DNA from: an uncultured Pelosinus sp.
Lineage (GTDB): Bacteria; Bacillota; Negativicutes; UMGS1260
Direction: 5' to 3'
NCBI GenBank assembly: GCA_900550105.1
Contig: URQW01000102.1
Location: 1 to 9,156 of the forward strand
DNA: 9,156 nt
The notes beneath the pieces were generated by a model. That model searched no databases, had not been told where the DNA came from, and saw nothing but the letters and a program-made list of their open reading frames with translations. Position numbers and translations under genes: made by a program. Shown piece by piece: positions 1 through 6,929 of this stretch; positions within the stretch are counted from its first letter, which is position 1, and every line of letters starts with the position of its first letter.

Positions 1-558
1 TAGATGAAAAACATCTTTGTCATGGCAAAGCCGAATTGCCGCCAACAGCGAATCATAATTTTGCAACGGCTCGCCTGTGCCCATAACAACAACAGTATCT
101 ACTTTTTCTTCTGTTTTAGCTAATAAACGCTGCATAAACCAAATTTGCCCGATAATTTCGCCTACCGTAAGATCTCGCTCTAGCCCTTTCAAAGTAGAAG
201 CGCAAAAAAGACAGCCCATAGCACATCCCACCTGAGTGGAAATACACAAACTATTGCCATAGGGCTGACGCATTAAGACGGTTTCGACGCAGGCGCCATC
301 AATAAGCTGCAACAAAACTTTACAGGTTTTTTGATCTTTAGAAACAATCTCCCGCTCTAATTGCGGCGCCTCAATTGAAAAATGTTCGGAAAGCAACGCC
401 CGATCCTCTTTACTGAGATCGGTCATCTCCGAAAAATCCGTAACAAAACGTTGATAAATGGCTTTAGCAATTTGGCGGCCTCGAAAAGGCTTGAGTCCAT
501 AAGCGCCAACAGCTTCTGATATGGCTTGAATCGATAATCCAAATAAATTTTGTTTCAA
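1..558 (-). CDS. rlmN: 23S rRNA (adenine-2503-C2)-methyltransferase RlmN, 3' end missing
   Basis: This is a radical SAM enzyme that methylates C2 of A2503 in 23S rRNA and, in many bacteria, A37 of some tRNAs. The first 186 codons lie in the window and the gene continues past base 1; full-length RlmN is usually about 340-350 residues. I chose the TTG at 558 because AAAGGAGG sits 8 nt upstream and the translation begins MKQNLFGLS, with no better start nearby. The radical SAM cluster motif CAMGCLFC (CX3CX2C) is at residues 112-119. Cys105, seven residues before it, matches the methyl-carrying catalytic Cys118 of E. coli RlmN, and Glu92 matches E. coli Glu105. GTGEPLQNYD at about 160-169 is the SAM-binding GGE-type motif. 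The second catalytic Cys would be in the missing part. The resistance enzyme Cfr is related, but the position directly after rsmB argues for the housekeeping gene. Confidence 0.95.
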   Translation of the reverse strand, partial: MKQNLFGLSIQAISEAVGAYGLKPFRGRQIAKAIYQRFVTDFSEMTDLSKEDRALLSEHFSIEAPQLEREIVSKDQKTCKVLLQLIDGACVETVLMRQPYGNSLCISTQVGCAMGCLFCASTLKGLERDLTVGEIIGQIWFMQRLLAKTEEKVDTVVVMGTGEPLQNYDSLLAAIRLCHDKDVFHL

Positions 559-566
559 AGTTCAAT

Positions 567-574
567 CCTCCTTT
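567..574 (-). promoter_or_regulatory. rlmN ribosome binding site overlapping the rsmB stop
   Basis: On the minus strand AAAGGAGG lies 8 nt before the TTG start of rlmN and shares bases with the TAA stop of rsmB (575-573). This site decides the TTG start and suggests that ribosomes finishing rsmB can begin rlmN. Confidence 0.8.
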
Positions 575-1901
575 AGTGACTACGCCGCAGGCGAGCGATA
601 AAAAAACCATCCTGTCCGTCGCGATGAGGAAAGAAGCGAATAACCTTATCATCCGTAGGCTGCGGTAAATATTTACCAGCCGGTTCAAGCACAAAGTGAG
701 ATTCTTCCTGCAGAAAACGCTCGATAACCGCTTCATTTTCCGCCGTTTCAATCGTACAAGTACTATAGACAAGAACACCGCCCGGCTTTACGCAGCGAGC
801 CGCCTCTCGTAGAATTTCCAGCTGCAATTTAGGCAACTCTTGTAACAGCTTCGGATCTTTGCGCCAGCGAGAATCACTTTTACGGCGCAATACGCCAAGA
901 CCGGAGCAAGGCGCATCAACCAGTACTCTATCAGCAGGCTCATAACCAGACTTCGATAATTTTGTGGCGTCATAAGCCAAAGTCTCAATGATTGAGATGC
1001 CAAGCCGCTTGGCATTCTGCTCAATTAAAGGTAGTTTGTGTTCGTGCAAATCTACGGCAAGGATTCGGCCGTTATTTTGCATTAATGCCGCCATATGAGT
1101 GCTTTTGCCGCCAGGAGCGCTACAAGCATCAATCACAAAATCCCCGGGCTGCGGATCTACAATCGGCGCGACAAGCATAGAACTTGTATCTTGAACTTGA
1201 CAAAAGCCTTCCTGCAGCGGCTGTAAATGATCAAGCGATGCATGCTCTGTAACGAGAATTCCTTCGGGCACACTCGTCAAAGCTTCACAGACAACTCCAA
1301 GATCTCGTAGCTTTTTAAGCAACTCTTCCCGCGTAATCTTTAACGTATTCGTACGCAGCGTTAAAGGCGGAATTTCATTATTCGCCGCACATAAAGCCTC
1401 CGTCTCAGAAAAACCATACTGCTTCAGCCAATGCTGTACCAACCACAGCGGGTGAAAATAAAAATAAGCCAAGTAAGCATCTGGCTCTTGGGCAGGATCA
1501 GGATAGGTCAGTTTATCTTGTTGCCTAATCATATTACGCAGCACGCCATTGACAAATTTTACAGTGCCAGCATGACCATACTTTTTAGCCAGTTCTACCG
1601 ACTGATTGCAAGCAGCCGATGGCGGCACCTTTGTCAAAAAAAGAATCTGATATAAACCAAGACGTAAAATATTTAAAATAACAGGCGATAAAGTAGAAAG
1701 TTTACGGGTAATAAACTTGGCCAAAAAATAATCAAGTGTCTTATGAGTCTTAACCGTACCATATACAAGTTCGGTAATAAAGCGCCGATCCTGTTCGCTC
1801 ACAACACTCTTATGCAATTTTTTTGCCAAGGCAATATTCGAGTAGGCTCCACTATCAATTATTTCATTAATGACTTGCAACGCCATTTCTCTGGCATTCA
1901 T
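573..1901 (-). CDS. rsmB: 16S rRNA (cytosine-967-C5)-methyltransferase RsmB (Sun/Fmu)
   Basis: RsmB transfers a methyl group from SAM to C5 of C967 in 16S rRNA. The 442-residue protein has the normal family length and architecture. An N-terminal NusB-like RNA-binding domain covers about residues 1-130, beginning NAREMALQVI. A Rossmann methyltransferase domain of the NOL1/NOP2/Sun type follows from about 160. The SAM loop DACSAPGGKS is at 258-267. DAPCSG with Cys332 (motif IV, product release) and STCT with Cys382 (motif VI, the nucleophile) give the two cysteines of an m5C RNA methyltransferase. The ATG at 1901 overlaps the DUF116 stop as ATGA and has GGAGG 7 nt upstream inside the DUF116 gene, so the two are probably translationally coupled. 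No defect is seen. Confidence 0.97.
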   Translation of the reverse strand: MNAREMALQVINEIIDSGAYSNIALAKKLHKSVVSEQDRRFITELVYGTVKTHKTLDYFLAKFITRKLSTLSPVILNILRLGLYQILFLTKVPPSAACNQSVELAKKYGHAGTVKFVNGVLRNMIRQQDKLTYPDPAQEPDAYLAYFYFHPLWLVQHWLKQYGFSETEALCAANNEIPPLTLRTNTLKITREELLKKLRDLGVVCEALTSVPEGILVTEHASLDHLQPLQEGFCQVQDTSSMLVAPIVDPQPGDFVIDACSAPGGKSTHMAALMQNNGRILAVDLHEHKLPLIEQNAKRLGISIIETLAYDATKLSKSGYEPADRVLVDAPCSGLGVLRRKSDSRWRKDPKLLQELPKLQLEILREAARCVKPGGVLVYSTCTIETAENEAVIERFLQEESHFVLEPAGKYLPQPTDDKVIRFFPHRDGQDGFFIARLRRSH

Positions 1902-2707
1902 TTACATTCCTCCGCCTGTTTTTCTTCCTTTTCTTCTATTTCTTCCATTCCAAGAAATTGCCGTACAATCTTTTCTACGGCCGCCATATCGACGCGCGTA
2001 TTACAACAAGGACCGCAGGGCCGCTCATTTAAGAGGCCTACTACGGGTAACGGAAATACATCTTGAATTCCTGTAGTCAAGTCCCGCTCGCAAGCAATTG
2101 CTAAAATCGCTTGCGGCTTTAAAGCTTTCACTACACGCCGCGCTAGCGTGCCGCCTGTAACAATGGCCAAATGGACTTCGTACTTTTCAGCAACAGCAGC
2201 AAGCTCCCCTACCTGACAGCGACCGCAGCGTCGGCAATTTTCGATATTCTTAGTAACCTTATAAGGGCAGTCTTCCTGCTGAATGCAGTGCGGCGTAAGG
2301 ATTAAGAAACGGTTTGGTTTTACAATAACCTGTCGTTTACGAATCAGATGATTACTCACCTCGATAAAAGATCGTTCCACCCGCTCTTTATCTACATCAA
2401 ACAATTTACCTATAGCAATTGCAATAGGAAAAAGTAGTTGGACAGCAGACCAGGCAACACCTTGGAAAAACCGGGGCGTAGGAAATCCGAGAATCGCCAG
2501 AATAATTCCGCCGACTCCAGCAAATACAGTCAATACAAATAGACCGAGGATCGTGCCAATAAACCAAGGAAGCAACTCATTCAAAGCTGACAATCCAGGT
2601 AAACTGACTTTCCAAATCCCATAGATGGAGCAGGCTGCTATGATAAGGCTGACTAAGAGCAACGCCAAAAACAATCGTTTCTGTGGTCGGCTAACTACTT
2701 CCAGCAT
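1898..2707 (-). CDS. DUF116 family membrane-anchored cysteine-rich protein
   Basis: This 269-residue protein of unknown function matches my recollection of DUF116 in length, cysteine pattern and neighbourhood. Two strongly hydrophobic segments lie at about residues 11-33 and 47-74, with a weaker third at 84-101, so the N-terminus is probably in the membrane. The remainder is soluble and rich in cysteine: Cys141, 147, 158, 161, 164, 206, 231, 234 and 235, plus Cys268 near the end. The clusters CRRCGRC and CGPCC look like metal or Fe-S ligands; this is inference. The C-terminus is a short Glu/Lys-rich tail (about 254-269). AGGGG lies 7 nt before the ATG and overlaps the fmt stop. The gene sits 10 nt after fmt and overlaps rsmB by 4 nt, so it is part of the translation-related operon. 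I know of no established biochemical role. Confidence 0.85.
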   Translation of the reverse strand: MLEVVSRPQKRLFLALLLVSLIIAACSIYGIWKVSLPGLSALNELLPWFIGTILGLFVLTVFAGVGGIILAILGFPTPRFFQGVAWSAVQLLFPIAIAIGKLFDVDKERVERSFIEVSNHLIRKRQVIVKPNRFLILTPHCIQQEDCPYKVTKNIENCRRCGRCQVGELAAVAEKYEVHLAIVTGGTLARRVVKALKPQAILAIACERDLTTGIQDVFPLPVVGLLNERPCGPCCNTRVDMAAVEKIVRQFLGMEEIEEKEEKQAEECK

Positions 2708-2717
2708 AAACTCACCC

Positions 2718-3665
2718 CTACTTTAGCGTATCCCCAGGATGAATGCAGTAACCACATAAACACTCCTGGGCTGTCATTTTCCGTTTACTTTCCGGCTGCA
2801 CTTCAACGATTTCTAAAAGGCCCTTGCCAGTCTGAACGACAAAGCCTTTTTCCGTGCAAGCAACAATCATTCCTGCCGTACCAGTCTGCGCGTCATCAAG
2901 AACACGAGTTTGCCAGATCTTAAGATTCATCGAATCGGTTTTCGCAAAAGCGCCTGGCCAGGGATTTAAGCCCCTTACTTGATTATGAATTTCTTGAGCT
3001 GTTCTTTTCCATTGAATTCGTTCCGTTGAACGTTTCAATAAAGCAGCATAAGTAGCTTCTTCAGCAATCTGTTTTTCCCGCGGGGCTTTGCCAGCAGCAA
3101 TTAACGCAACAGTCTCACTTAACAGATTAGCGCCTTGCAACATAAGCACATCATGTAGCGTCCCTGTTGTCATATCGGCGGGAATGGCTGTTTCCGCTTT
3201 TAAAATCATATCACCTGTATCCATGCCTTTATCCATATACATGGTTGTAACACCTGTCACGGTCTCGCCATTCATAATCGCCCAGTGAATCGGTGCTGCG
3301 CCACGGTATTTGGGTAATAAGGAAGCATGGACATTCACACAACCACAAGGCGGCAGTTTTAAGAGCGATTCAGGCAAAAATTGGCCAAAAGCAACTACAA
3401 CCATAAGGTCTGGCGCTAGCTCTTTTAAGGTGTGAAACATTTCTTCTGTTTTAATCGACTCAGGTTGAAGCACGGTAATTCCTGCCGCAACAGCCGCTTC
3501 CTTAACGGGCGGAAACATAAGCTTTCGCCCGCGTCCTTTCGGCCTATCCGGCTGGGTTACTACGGCGACAACCTCAGTCAAGGGATTTTCAATAAGCACG
3601 TTTAATGAGGGAACAGCAAAGTCAGGCGTGCCCATAAAAACTACACGCAATGGCTTATTTGTCAT
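2718..3665 (-). CDS. fmt: methionyl-tRNA formyltransferase
   Basis: Fmt formylates Met-tRNAfMet using 10-formyltetrahydrofolate, making the initiator tRNA. The reading frame gives 315 residues, the usual size. The N-terminal formyltransferase fold opens with VVFMGTPDFAVPSL. The catalytic triad is visible: Asn111 and His113 in NVHASLLPKYRGAAPI and Asp149 in MDTGD, each offset by five from E. coli Asn106, His108 and Asp144. The C-terminal tRNA-binding domain includes the GLNPWPGAF stretch. I prefer the ATG at 3665 because AAAGGATGA lies at proper distance upstream. An in-frame ATG at 3674 would add three residues, but it lies inside that ribosome binding site. The chosen start overlaps the end of def by 11 nt. 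The gene ends in TAG, 10 nt before the DUF116 gene. Confidence 0.97.
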   Translation of the reverse strand: MTNKPLRVVFMGTPDFAVPSLNVLIENPLTEVVAVVTQPDRPKGRGRKLMFPPVKEAAVAAGITVLQPESIKTEEMFHTLKELAPDLMVVVAFGQFLPESLLKLPPCGCVNVHASLLPKYRGAAPIHWAIMNGETVTGVTTMYMDKGMDTGDMILKAETAIPADMTTGTLHDVLMLQGANLLSETVALIAAGKAPREKQIAEEATYAALLKRSTERIQWKRTAQEIHNQVRGLNPWPGAFAKTDSMNLKIWQTRVLDDAQTGTAGMIVACTEKGFVVQTGKGLLEIVEVQPESKRKMTAQECLCGYCIHPGDTLK

Positions 3666-4131
3666 TAGAATCATCCTTTGAACTAGTCATAATCGATTCA
3701 GCAATATCAATAAATAAGATCCCATCTAAATGATCAATTTCATGCTGAAAAGCGCGGCTTAAAAGTCCTGTTCCCTGGTATCGAACCTTTTTTCCTTGCC
3801 GATTCAAAGCTTCTACTGTTACCGAGGCAAAACGTTTCACTTCGCCGCAAACACCGGGCACACTTAAACAACCTTCCGGACCTACCTCTTCGCCTTCTTT
3901 GGCAATAATAACCGGATTAATCAGTTCAATCAGCCCATCGCCTACATCAATCACCACAACACGCAGTGATACGCCGACTTGTGGTGCAGCTAAACCTACT
4001 CCATCAGCCGCATACATAGTATCAGCCATATTATCAAGAAGCTGCTTAAGTTTTTTATCAATTTTCTCTACTGGCAACGCAATTTCCTTAAGTACTTTAT
4101 CGCCAGCTCGTTTTATATCAAGAATCGCCAT
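3655..4131 (-). CDS. def: peptide deformylase
   Basis: Peptide deformylase removes the formyl group from the N-terminal methionine of new proteins, undoing the step made by Fmt on the tRNA. The 158-residue protein carries all three family motifs. Motif I, GVGLAAPQVG, is at 44-53 with Gln51. Motif II, EGCLSVPG, has the metal ligand Cys88. Motif III, HEIDH, has metal ligands His130 and His134 and catalytic Glu131. The metal is probably Fe(II) or Zn(II) in the cell. The ATG at 4131 follows GGAGG by 7 nt. A short, polar, Asp/Ser/Lys-rich tail ends the protein. The gene is 59 nt after priA and overlaps fmt by 11 nt, which is the common def-fmt pairing. Confidence 0.97.
   Translation of the reverse strand: MAILDIKRAGDKVLKEIALPVEKIDKKLKQLLDNMADTMYAADGVGLAAPQVGVSLRVVVIDVGDGLIELINPVIIAKEGEEVGPEGCLSVPGVCGEVKRFASVTVEALNRQGKKVRYQGTGLLSRAFQHEIDHLDGILFIDIAESIMTSSKDDSNDK
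3675..3680 (-). promoter_or_regulatory. fmt ribosome binding site within def
   Basis: Reading the minus strand, CAAAGG lies 9 nt before the ATG at 3665 and directly abuts the alternative ATG at 3674. The spacing favours 3665 as the start of fmt. The site lies within the last codons of def. Confidence 0.6.
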
Positions 4132-4164
4132 AATGATTCCTCCTTTTATGAAAATCCTGAAACA

Positions 4165-4193
4165 ATTTTAGCACATAACAAGTAAAAAATCTA
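4165..4193 (-). promoter_or_regulatory. possible extended -10 promoter before def
   Basis: In the 59-nt gap between priA and def the minus strand reads TGCTAAAAT (4173-4165), an extended -10 with five of six bases matching TATAAT. The hexamer TAGATT lies 17 nt upstream at 4193-4188; it is a poor -35 and overlaps the priA stop. If real, it would let def and the genes after it be expressed apart from priA. The region is AT-rich, so chance is a serious alternative. Confidence 0.3.
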
Positions 4194-6629
4194 ATACATC
4201 AAGCTAAGAGGATCTACATCGACAGTCACATTTCGCTCTTCTAACAGTTTTACGTCGCGAATGACGTCCCGAACCTTATCAGGTTCGCTTGTTTTAATCA
4301 GTCCAATCAAGCGATACGTATCTTGAATCTTAGCAATCGCTGCCGCTACTGGTCCAATGATCTCCGTCTGGGGCGAAGTTAACCTATTTTGTAAAACGCG
4401 GCAAGCTGCTTCCGCCTGCAAGCGTAAAGGACTTTCTGCCTTGCCTTGCCAAATGATTTTGATAATCTGACAAAAGGGCGGATAAGAAAGCTGACGACGA
4501 AATTCAATTTCTTGATCATAAAAAGCCCGATAATCATGGTCAGCTGCTGCAAGAAGCGCATAATGGTCAGGATTATAAGTCTGTACAACGACAGTTCCTG
4601 GTTTATCACCGCGCCCAGCTCGACCAGCAGCCTGAGTAATCAGAGCAAAAGTTCTCTCAGCCGCTCGAAAATCTGGTAAATTGAGCGCTGTATCAGCAGA
4701 AATCACGCCAACAGCCGTTACATTATGAATATCGTGACCTTTCGCCACCATCTGAGTTCCCAGTAAAATATCTTGTTTTCCTTGCAGAAATTCCTTTAAA
4801 ATCCGGTCATGGGAAAATTTTTTGCTTGTTGTATCTTGATCCATTCTCACTACCGTCTTATCTGGCAGCAATTTATGTAGTTCTTCCTCTACTTTTTGGG
4901 TTCCTGTGCCGAAAAACTTAATATAGCGACTGCCGCAGGCCGGGCAGATATCAGGAACGGACGCCGTCTGACGGCAATAATGACAGCGAAGATCCTGCCC
5001 TACTGAATGATAAACCATAGCAATGGCGCAATGAGGACAGGATATGACATGACCGCATTCGCGGCAAAGAATAAAGGTTGAATAACCACGGCGATTAATC
5101 AAAATAATTGCTTGTTCGCCTCGCTGCATCGTTTCGGTCAGCAAATTAGCCAGCGGCGGAGAAATTACGGTTCGCCGTCCCGATTTCAATTCTTGGGCCA
5201 AATCAACAAGTTCCACCTGCGGCATCGGCTGCTTATCAACACGATAGTCCAGAGAAAGCAGCTCATAGCGTCCTTCTTTCACTTCATAATATGTTTCCAA
5301 AGCTGGCGTAGCACTGCCCAAAAGAACGGTAGCGCCAGTAGTTTTTGCCCGGATAATCGCCGCCGTACGCGCATGGTAACGAGGAAGTTCCTCTTGCTTA
5401 TAGGTAAATTCATGTTCTTCATCAAGCATGATCAGACCAAGGGACGGAGCTGGAACAAATAAAGCAGAGCGAGCCCCGATGACAATCCCCGCTTCTCTTT
5501 CCTTCATCTGACAAAAAGAATCAAAGCGTTCCCCAAAACTGAGTTTACTATGAATGACAACGACATCCTCGCCAAATCGTTCCTTAAAACGCCGGACAAT
5601 TTGCCCTGTCAATGCGATTTCCGGCACAAGCATAATAACCTGCTGTCCCAGTCGCCGCGCTTCCGCTGCAGCTGCCAGATAAACTTCTGTTTTGCCACTG
5701 CCGGTTACGCCATGAAGTAAAAAAGTTTGCTGCACTTTTACGGCCAACGAAGGAATTATTTTCGCAAGCGCGTCCTGTTGTTCCTTCGTATAAACAGGCG
5801 GAGTGCCCATAATGGCAGTTTCACCGTAACTACGGCGAAAAGTCCGTACTTCCTTGAAAGTAATCCAGCCCTCTTCTTGCAACCGTTTGACAGCGTCCCA
5901 CTGAACGCCCTGATTCTTCAAATCAGACCACATAACACAACCCTGCTGTACAAAGTCAATAACCTTCTTCTGGGCAGGACGACGCGACCAATTTACAGTC
6001 TTCCCTTGATCAGACAAAGCAGCACAAATTGCCAATACCTTATCAGTTTTTTCGTTTGCCGTCCGACTTGTAATAATTTTTGTTGTAATGACTTTAGCAC
6101 GCAAGAGAAACTGCAAATCTTTTTTCGAATAAAACGGCAGTTTCATGAGTTCTGCTTCTGTTTTTAAGTTTGATGAACATATTGCTTCATAAAGCGATCT
6201 TTGGGTCAAAGAAAGCTCCTGCAAAACCTGCTTTAACTCTGGCAAATCCGCCAAGTTTTCCTGATAGCCTCGCTTTGTTTTTATCGTATTTTTCCCTGGC
6301 ACGAATAGTCTGAGTGTATCGCTGAGCGAACATAAATAATAATCAGCAAGCTGCCGAGCTGTTTCTAGCATACTTTCATCAAACCACGGTGTTTCATCAA
6401 GTACTTCCCGAATTGGTTTTAACGTCTCTTCGTCAAGTTCTTCGCCTGCTGCTGCTATCAAATCATTAGCTGATAGAACAGCTACTACAAAGCCTTCTAC
6501 CATACGAGGGCCAAAGGGAACGAGAACACGACAGCCCCTTGCTACCTCCCAGCCTTCTGGAACCAGATAAGTAAAGGGACGATCAAGCCTTCTTACCGTT
6601 ATATTTACAACAACCTGAGCATAGGTCAT
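4191..6629 (-). CDS. priA: primosomal protein N', replication restart helicase PriA
   Basis: PriA is a 3'-5' DNA helicase that recognises stalled forks and reloads the replicative helicase. The chosen ATG at 6629 gives 812 residues, within the usual range. It begins MTYAQVVVNITVRRLDRPF, which aligns with the start of the B. subtilis protein as I remember it, and GGTGG lies 5 nt upstream. An in-frame GTG at 6641 would add four residues but has no clear ribosome binding site. The N-terminal 3'-DNA-binding domain and a linker are followed by Walker A GVTGSGKT (307-314), DEEH (403-406), and eight zinc-binding cysteines at about 522, 525, 531, 534, 549, 552, 562 and 565, inserted between the helicase lobes. 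GTGTQKVEEEL and QAAGRAGRG (motif VI) follow, then the C-terminal domain. The gene is intact and heads the priA-def-fmt cluster, 59 nt before def. Confidence 0.97.
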   Translation of the reverse strand: MTYAQVVVNITVRRLDRPFTYLVPEGWEVARGCRVLVPFGPRMVEGFVVAVLSANDLIAAAGEELDEETLKPIREVLDETPWFDESMLETARQLADYYLCSLSDTLRLFVPGKNTIKTKRGYQENLADLPELKQVLQELSLTQRSLYEAICSSNLKTEAELMKLPFYSKKDLQFLLRAKVITTKIITSRTANEKTDKVLAICAALSDQGKTVNWSRRPAQKKVIDFVQQGCVMWSDLKNQGVQWDAVKRLQEEGWITFKEVRTFRRSYGETAIMGTPPVYTKEQQDALAKIIPSLAVKVQQTFLLHGVTGSGKTEVYLAAAAEARRLGQQVIMLVPEIALTGQIVRRFKERFGEDVVVIHSKLSFGERFDSFCQMKEREAGIVIGARSALFVPAPSLGLIMLDEEHEFTYKQEELPRYHARTAAIIRAKTTGATVLLGSATPALETYYEVKEGRYELLSLDYRVDKQPMPQVELVDLAQELKSGRRTVISPPLANLLTETMQRGEQAIILINRRGYSTFILCRECGHVISCPHCAIAMVYHSVGQDLRCHYCRQTASVPDICPACGSRYIKFFGTGTQKVEEELHKLLPDKTVVRMDQDTTSKKFSHDRILKEFLQGKQDILLGTQMVAKGHDIHNVTAVGVISADTALNLPDFRAAERTFALITQAAGRAGRGDKPGTVVVQTYNPDHYALLAAADHDYRAFYDQEIEFRRQLSYPPFCQIIKIIWQGKAESPLRLQAEAACRVLQNRLTSPQTEIIGPVAAAIAKIQDTYRLIGLIKTSEPDKVRDVIRDVKLLEERNVTVDVDPLSLMY

Positions 6630-6650
6630 ATTTTCCACCACGCATAAAAG

Positions 6651-6677
6651 TAAGGAGACTAAGAAATAGTCTCCTTA
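6651..6677 (-). terminator. perfect 11-bp hairpin before priA, possible terminator or attenuator
   Basis: The arms at 6651-6661 and 6667-6677 are exact inverted repeats of 11 bp around a 5-nt loop. On the minus strand the hairpin is followed by CTTTTA, a short U-run. It lies after the small 56-codon gene and 21 nt before the priA ATG. It could end the metK/small-gene transcript or reduce read-through into priA. The U-run is short, so termination may be partial. Confidence 0.6.
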
Positions 6678-6701
6678 TAAAATCCGATTTCTAAAATTCA
6701 A
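6674..6701 (-). promoter_or_regulatory. priA: possible priA promoter overlapping the hairpin
   Basis: On the minus strand TTGAAT (6701-6696) and TATAAG (6679-6674) are separated by 16 nt and resemble sigma-A -35 and -10 elements (4/6 and 5/6 matches). The expected start, near 6667, would fall about at the hairpin loop, so this transcript would lack the 5' arm and could not form the hairpin. The -35 overlaps the last codons of the small gene. The site is predicted from bases alone in an AT-rich spacer. Confidence 0.4.
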
Positions 6702-6861
6702 TTCGCTCAAACTCGGCAAAATCCTGCTCCCAATTCCACCAGCTTGGTAAATTGCAGGAGAGAGGATCTTCCTGGGTAAACCAATCTTCCTCATAACAGT
6801 AAGGCATCTGTGGTGCGTAACGATGAAGACGGTTCTTAGCGCACGAGGAAAATCGTTTCAT
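6691..6861 (-). CDS. small hypothetical protein, 56 residues, basic N-terminus and acidic aromatic C-terminus
   Basis: I do not recognise this protein and assign no function. The frame runs from ATG at 6861 to TAG at 6693-6691. AGGAG lies 8 nt upstream of the ATG, which is good spacing. The gene nearly fills the space between metK (68 nt upstream) and the hairpin before priA (13 nt downstream), as a real small gene would. The protein has two parts. Residues 1-20 are basic (Lys2, Arg3, Lys9, Arg11, Arg14). Residues 21-56 hold ten Asp/Glu, four Trp (27, 41, 42, 44) and several Tyr/Phe. Aromatic residues make up about a fifth of the chain. Three cysteines (7, 22, 36) are spaced 14-15 apart. There is no membrane segment or signal peptide. 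It may be co-transcribed with metK and so fall under the same SAM riboswitch, unless the weak hairpin between them stops transcription. A chance open frame remains possible. Confidence 0.65.
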   Translation of the reverse strand: MKRFSSCAKNRLHRYAPQMPYCYEEDWFTQEDPLSCNLPSWWNWEQDFAEFERIEF

Positions 6862-6876
6862 AATATCATCTCCTGA

Positions 6877-6901
6877 CTATAAAATAAAGCAGCCTTTATA
6901 G
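6877..6901 (-). terminator. weak AT-rich hairpin after metK
   Basis: The gap between metK and the small gene contains CTATAAA (6877-6883) and TTTATAG (6895-6901), a 7-bp inverted repeat. A competing 6-bp stem is ATAAAG (6884-6889) with CTTTAT (6894-6899). On the minus strand the latter stem is followed by TTTATAG. Being nearly all A-T, it would be a poor terminator; read-through into the small gene is likely. Confidence 0.25.
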
Positions 6902-6929
6902 TATAGCCAAGTATGATGAAATTATGGCT

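Noticed and set aside
1..558. Cfr-type antibiotic resistance methyltransferase
   Set aside because: The core motifs are shared with RlmN, but the gene lies in the conserved rsmB-rlmN position with no sign of transfer.
464..778. Open frame of about 104 codons on the minus strand across the rsmB/rlmN junction
   Set aside because: It is an alternate frame of rsmB and rlmN, both of which have clear catalytic motifs.
5727..6167. Plus-strand open frame of 146 codons inside priA
   Set aside because: It is antisense to a complete priA and has no recognisable domain or ribosome binding site; it is an ordinary shadow frame. The other plus-strand frames in the window are similar.
6639..6641. GTG at 6641 as the priA start
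   Set aside because: It has no ribosome binding site at proper distance. The ATG at 6629 matches the family N-terminus and has GGTGG 5 nt upstream.
6652..6657. AAGGAG-like sequence in the hairpin arm as a masked ribosome binding site
   Set aside because: No start codon lies at a usable distance downstream on either strand, so the terminator/attenuator reading is simpler.
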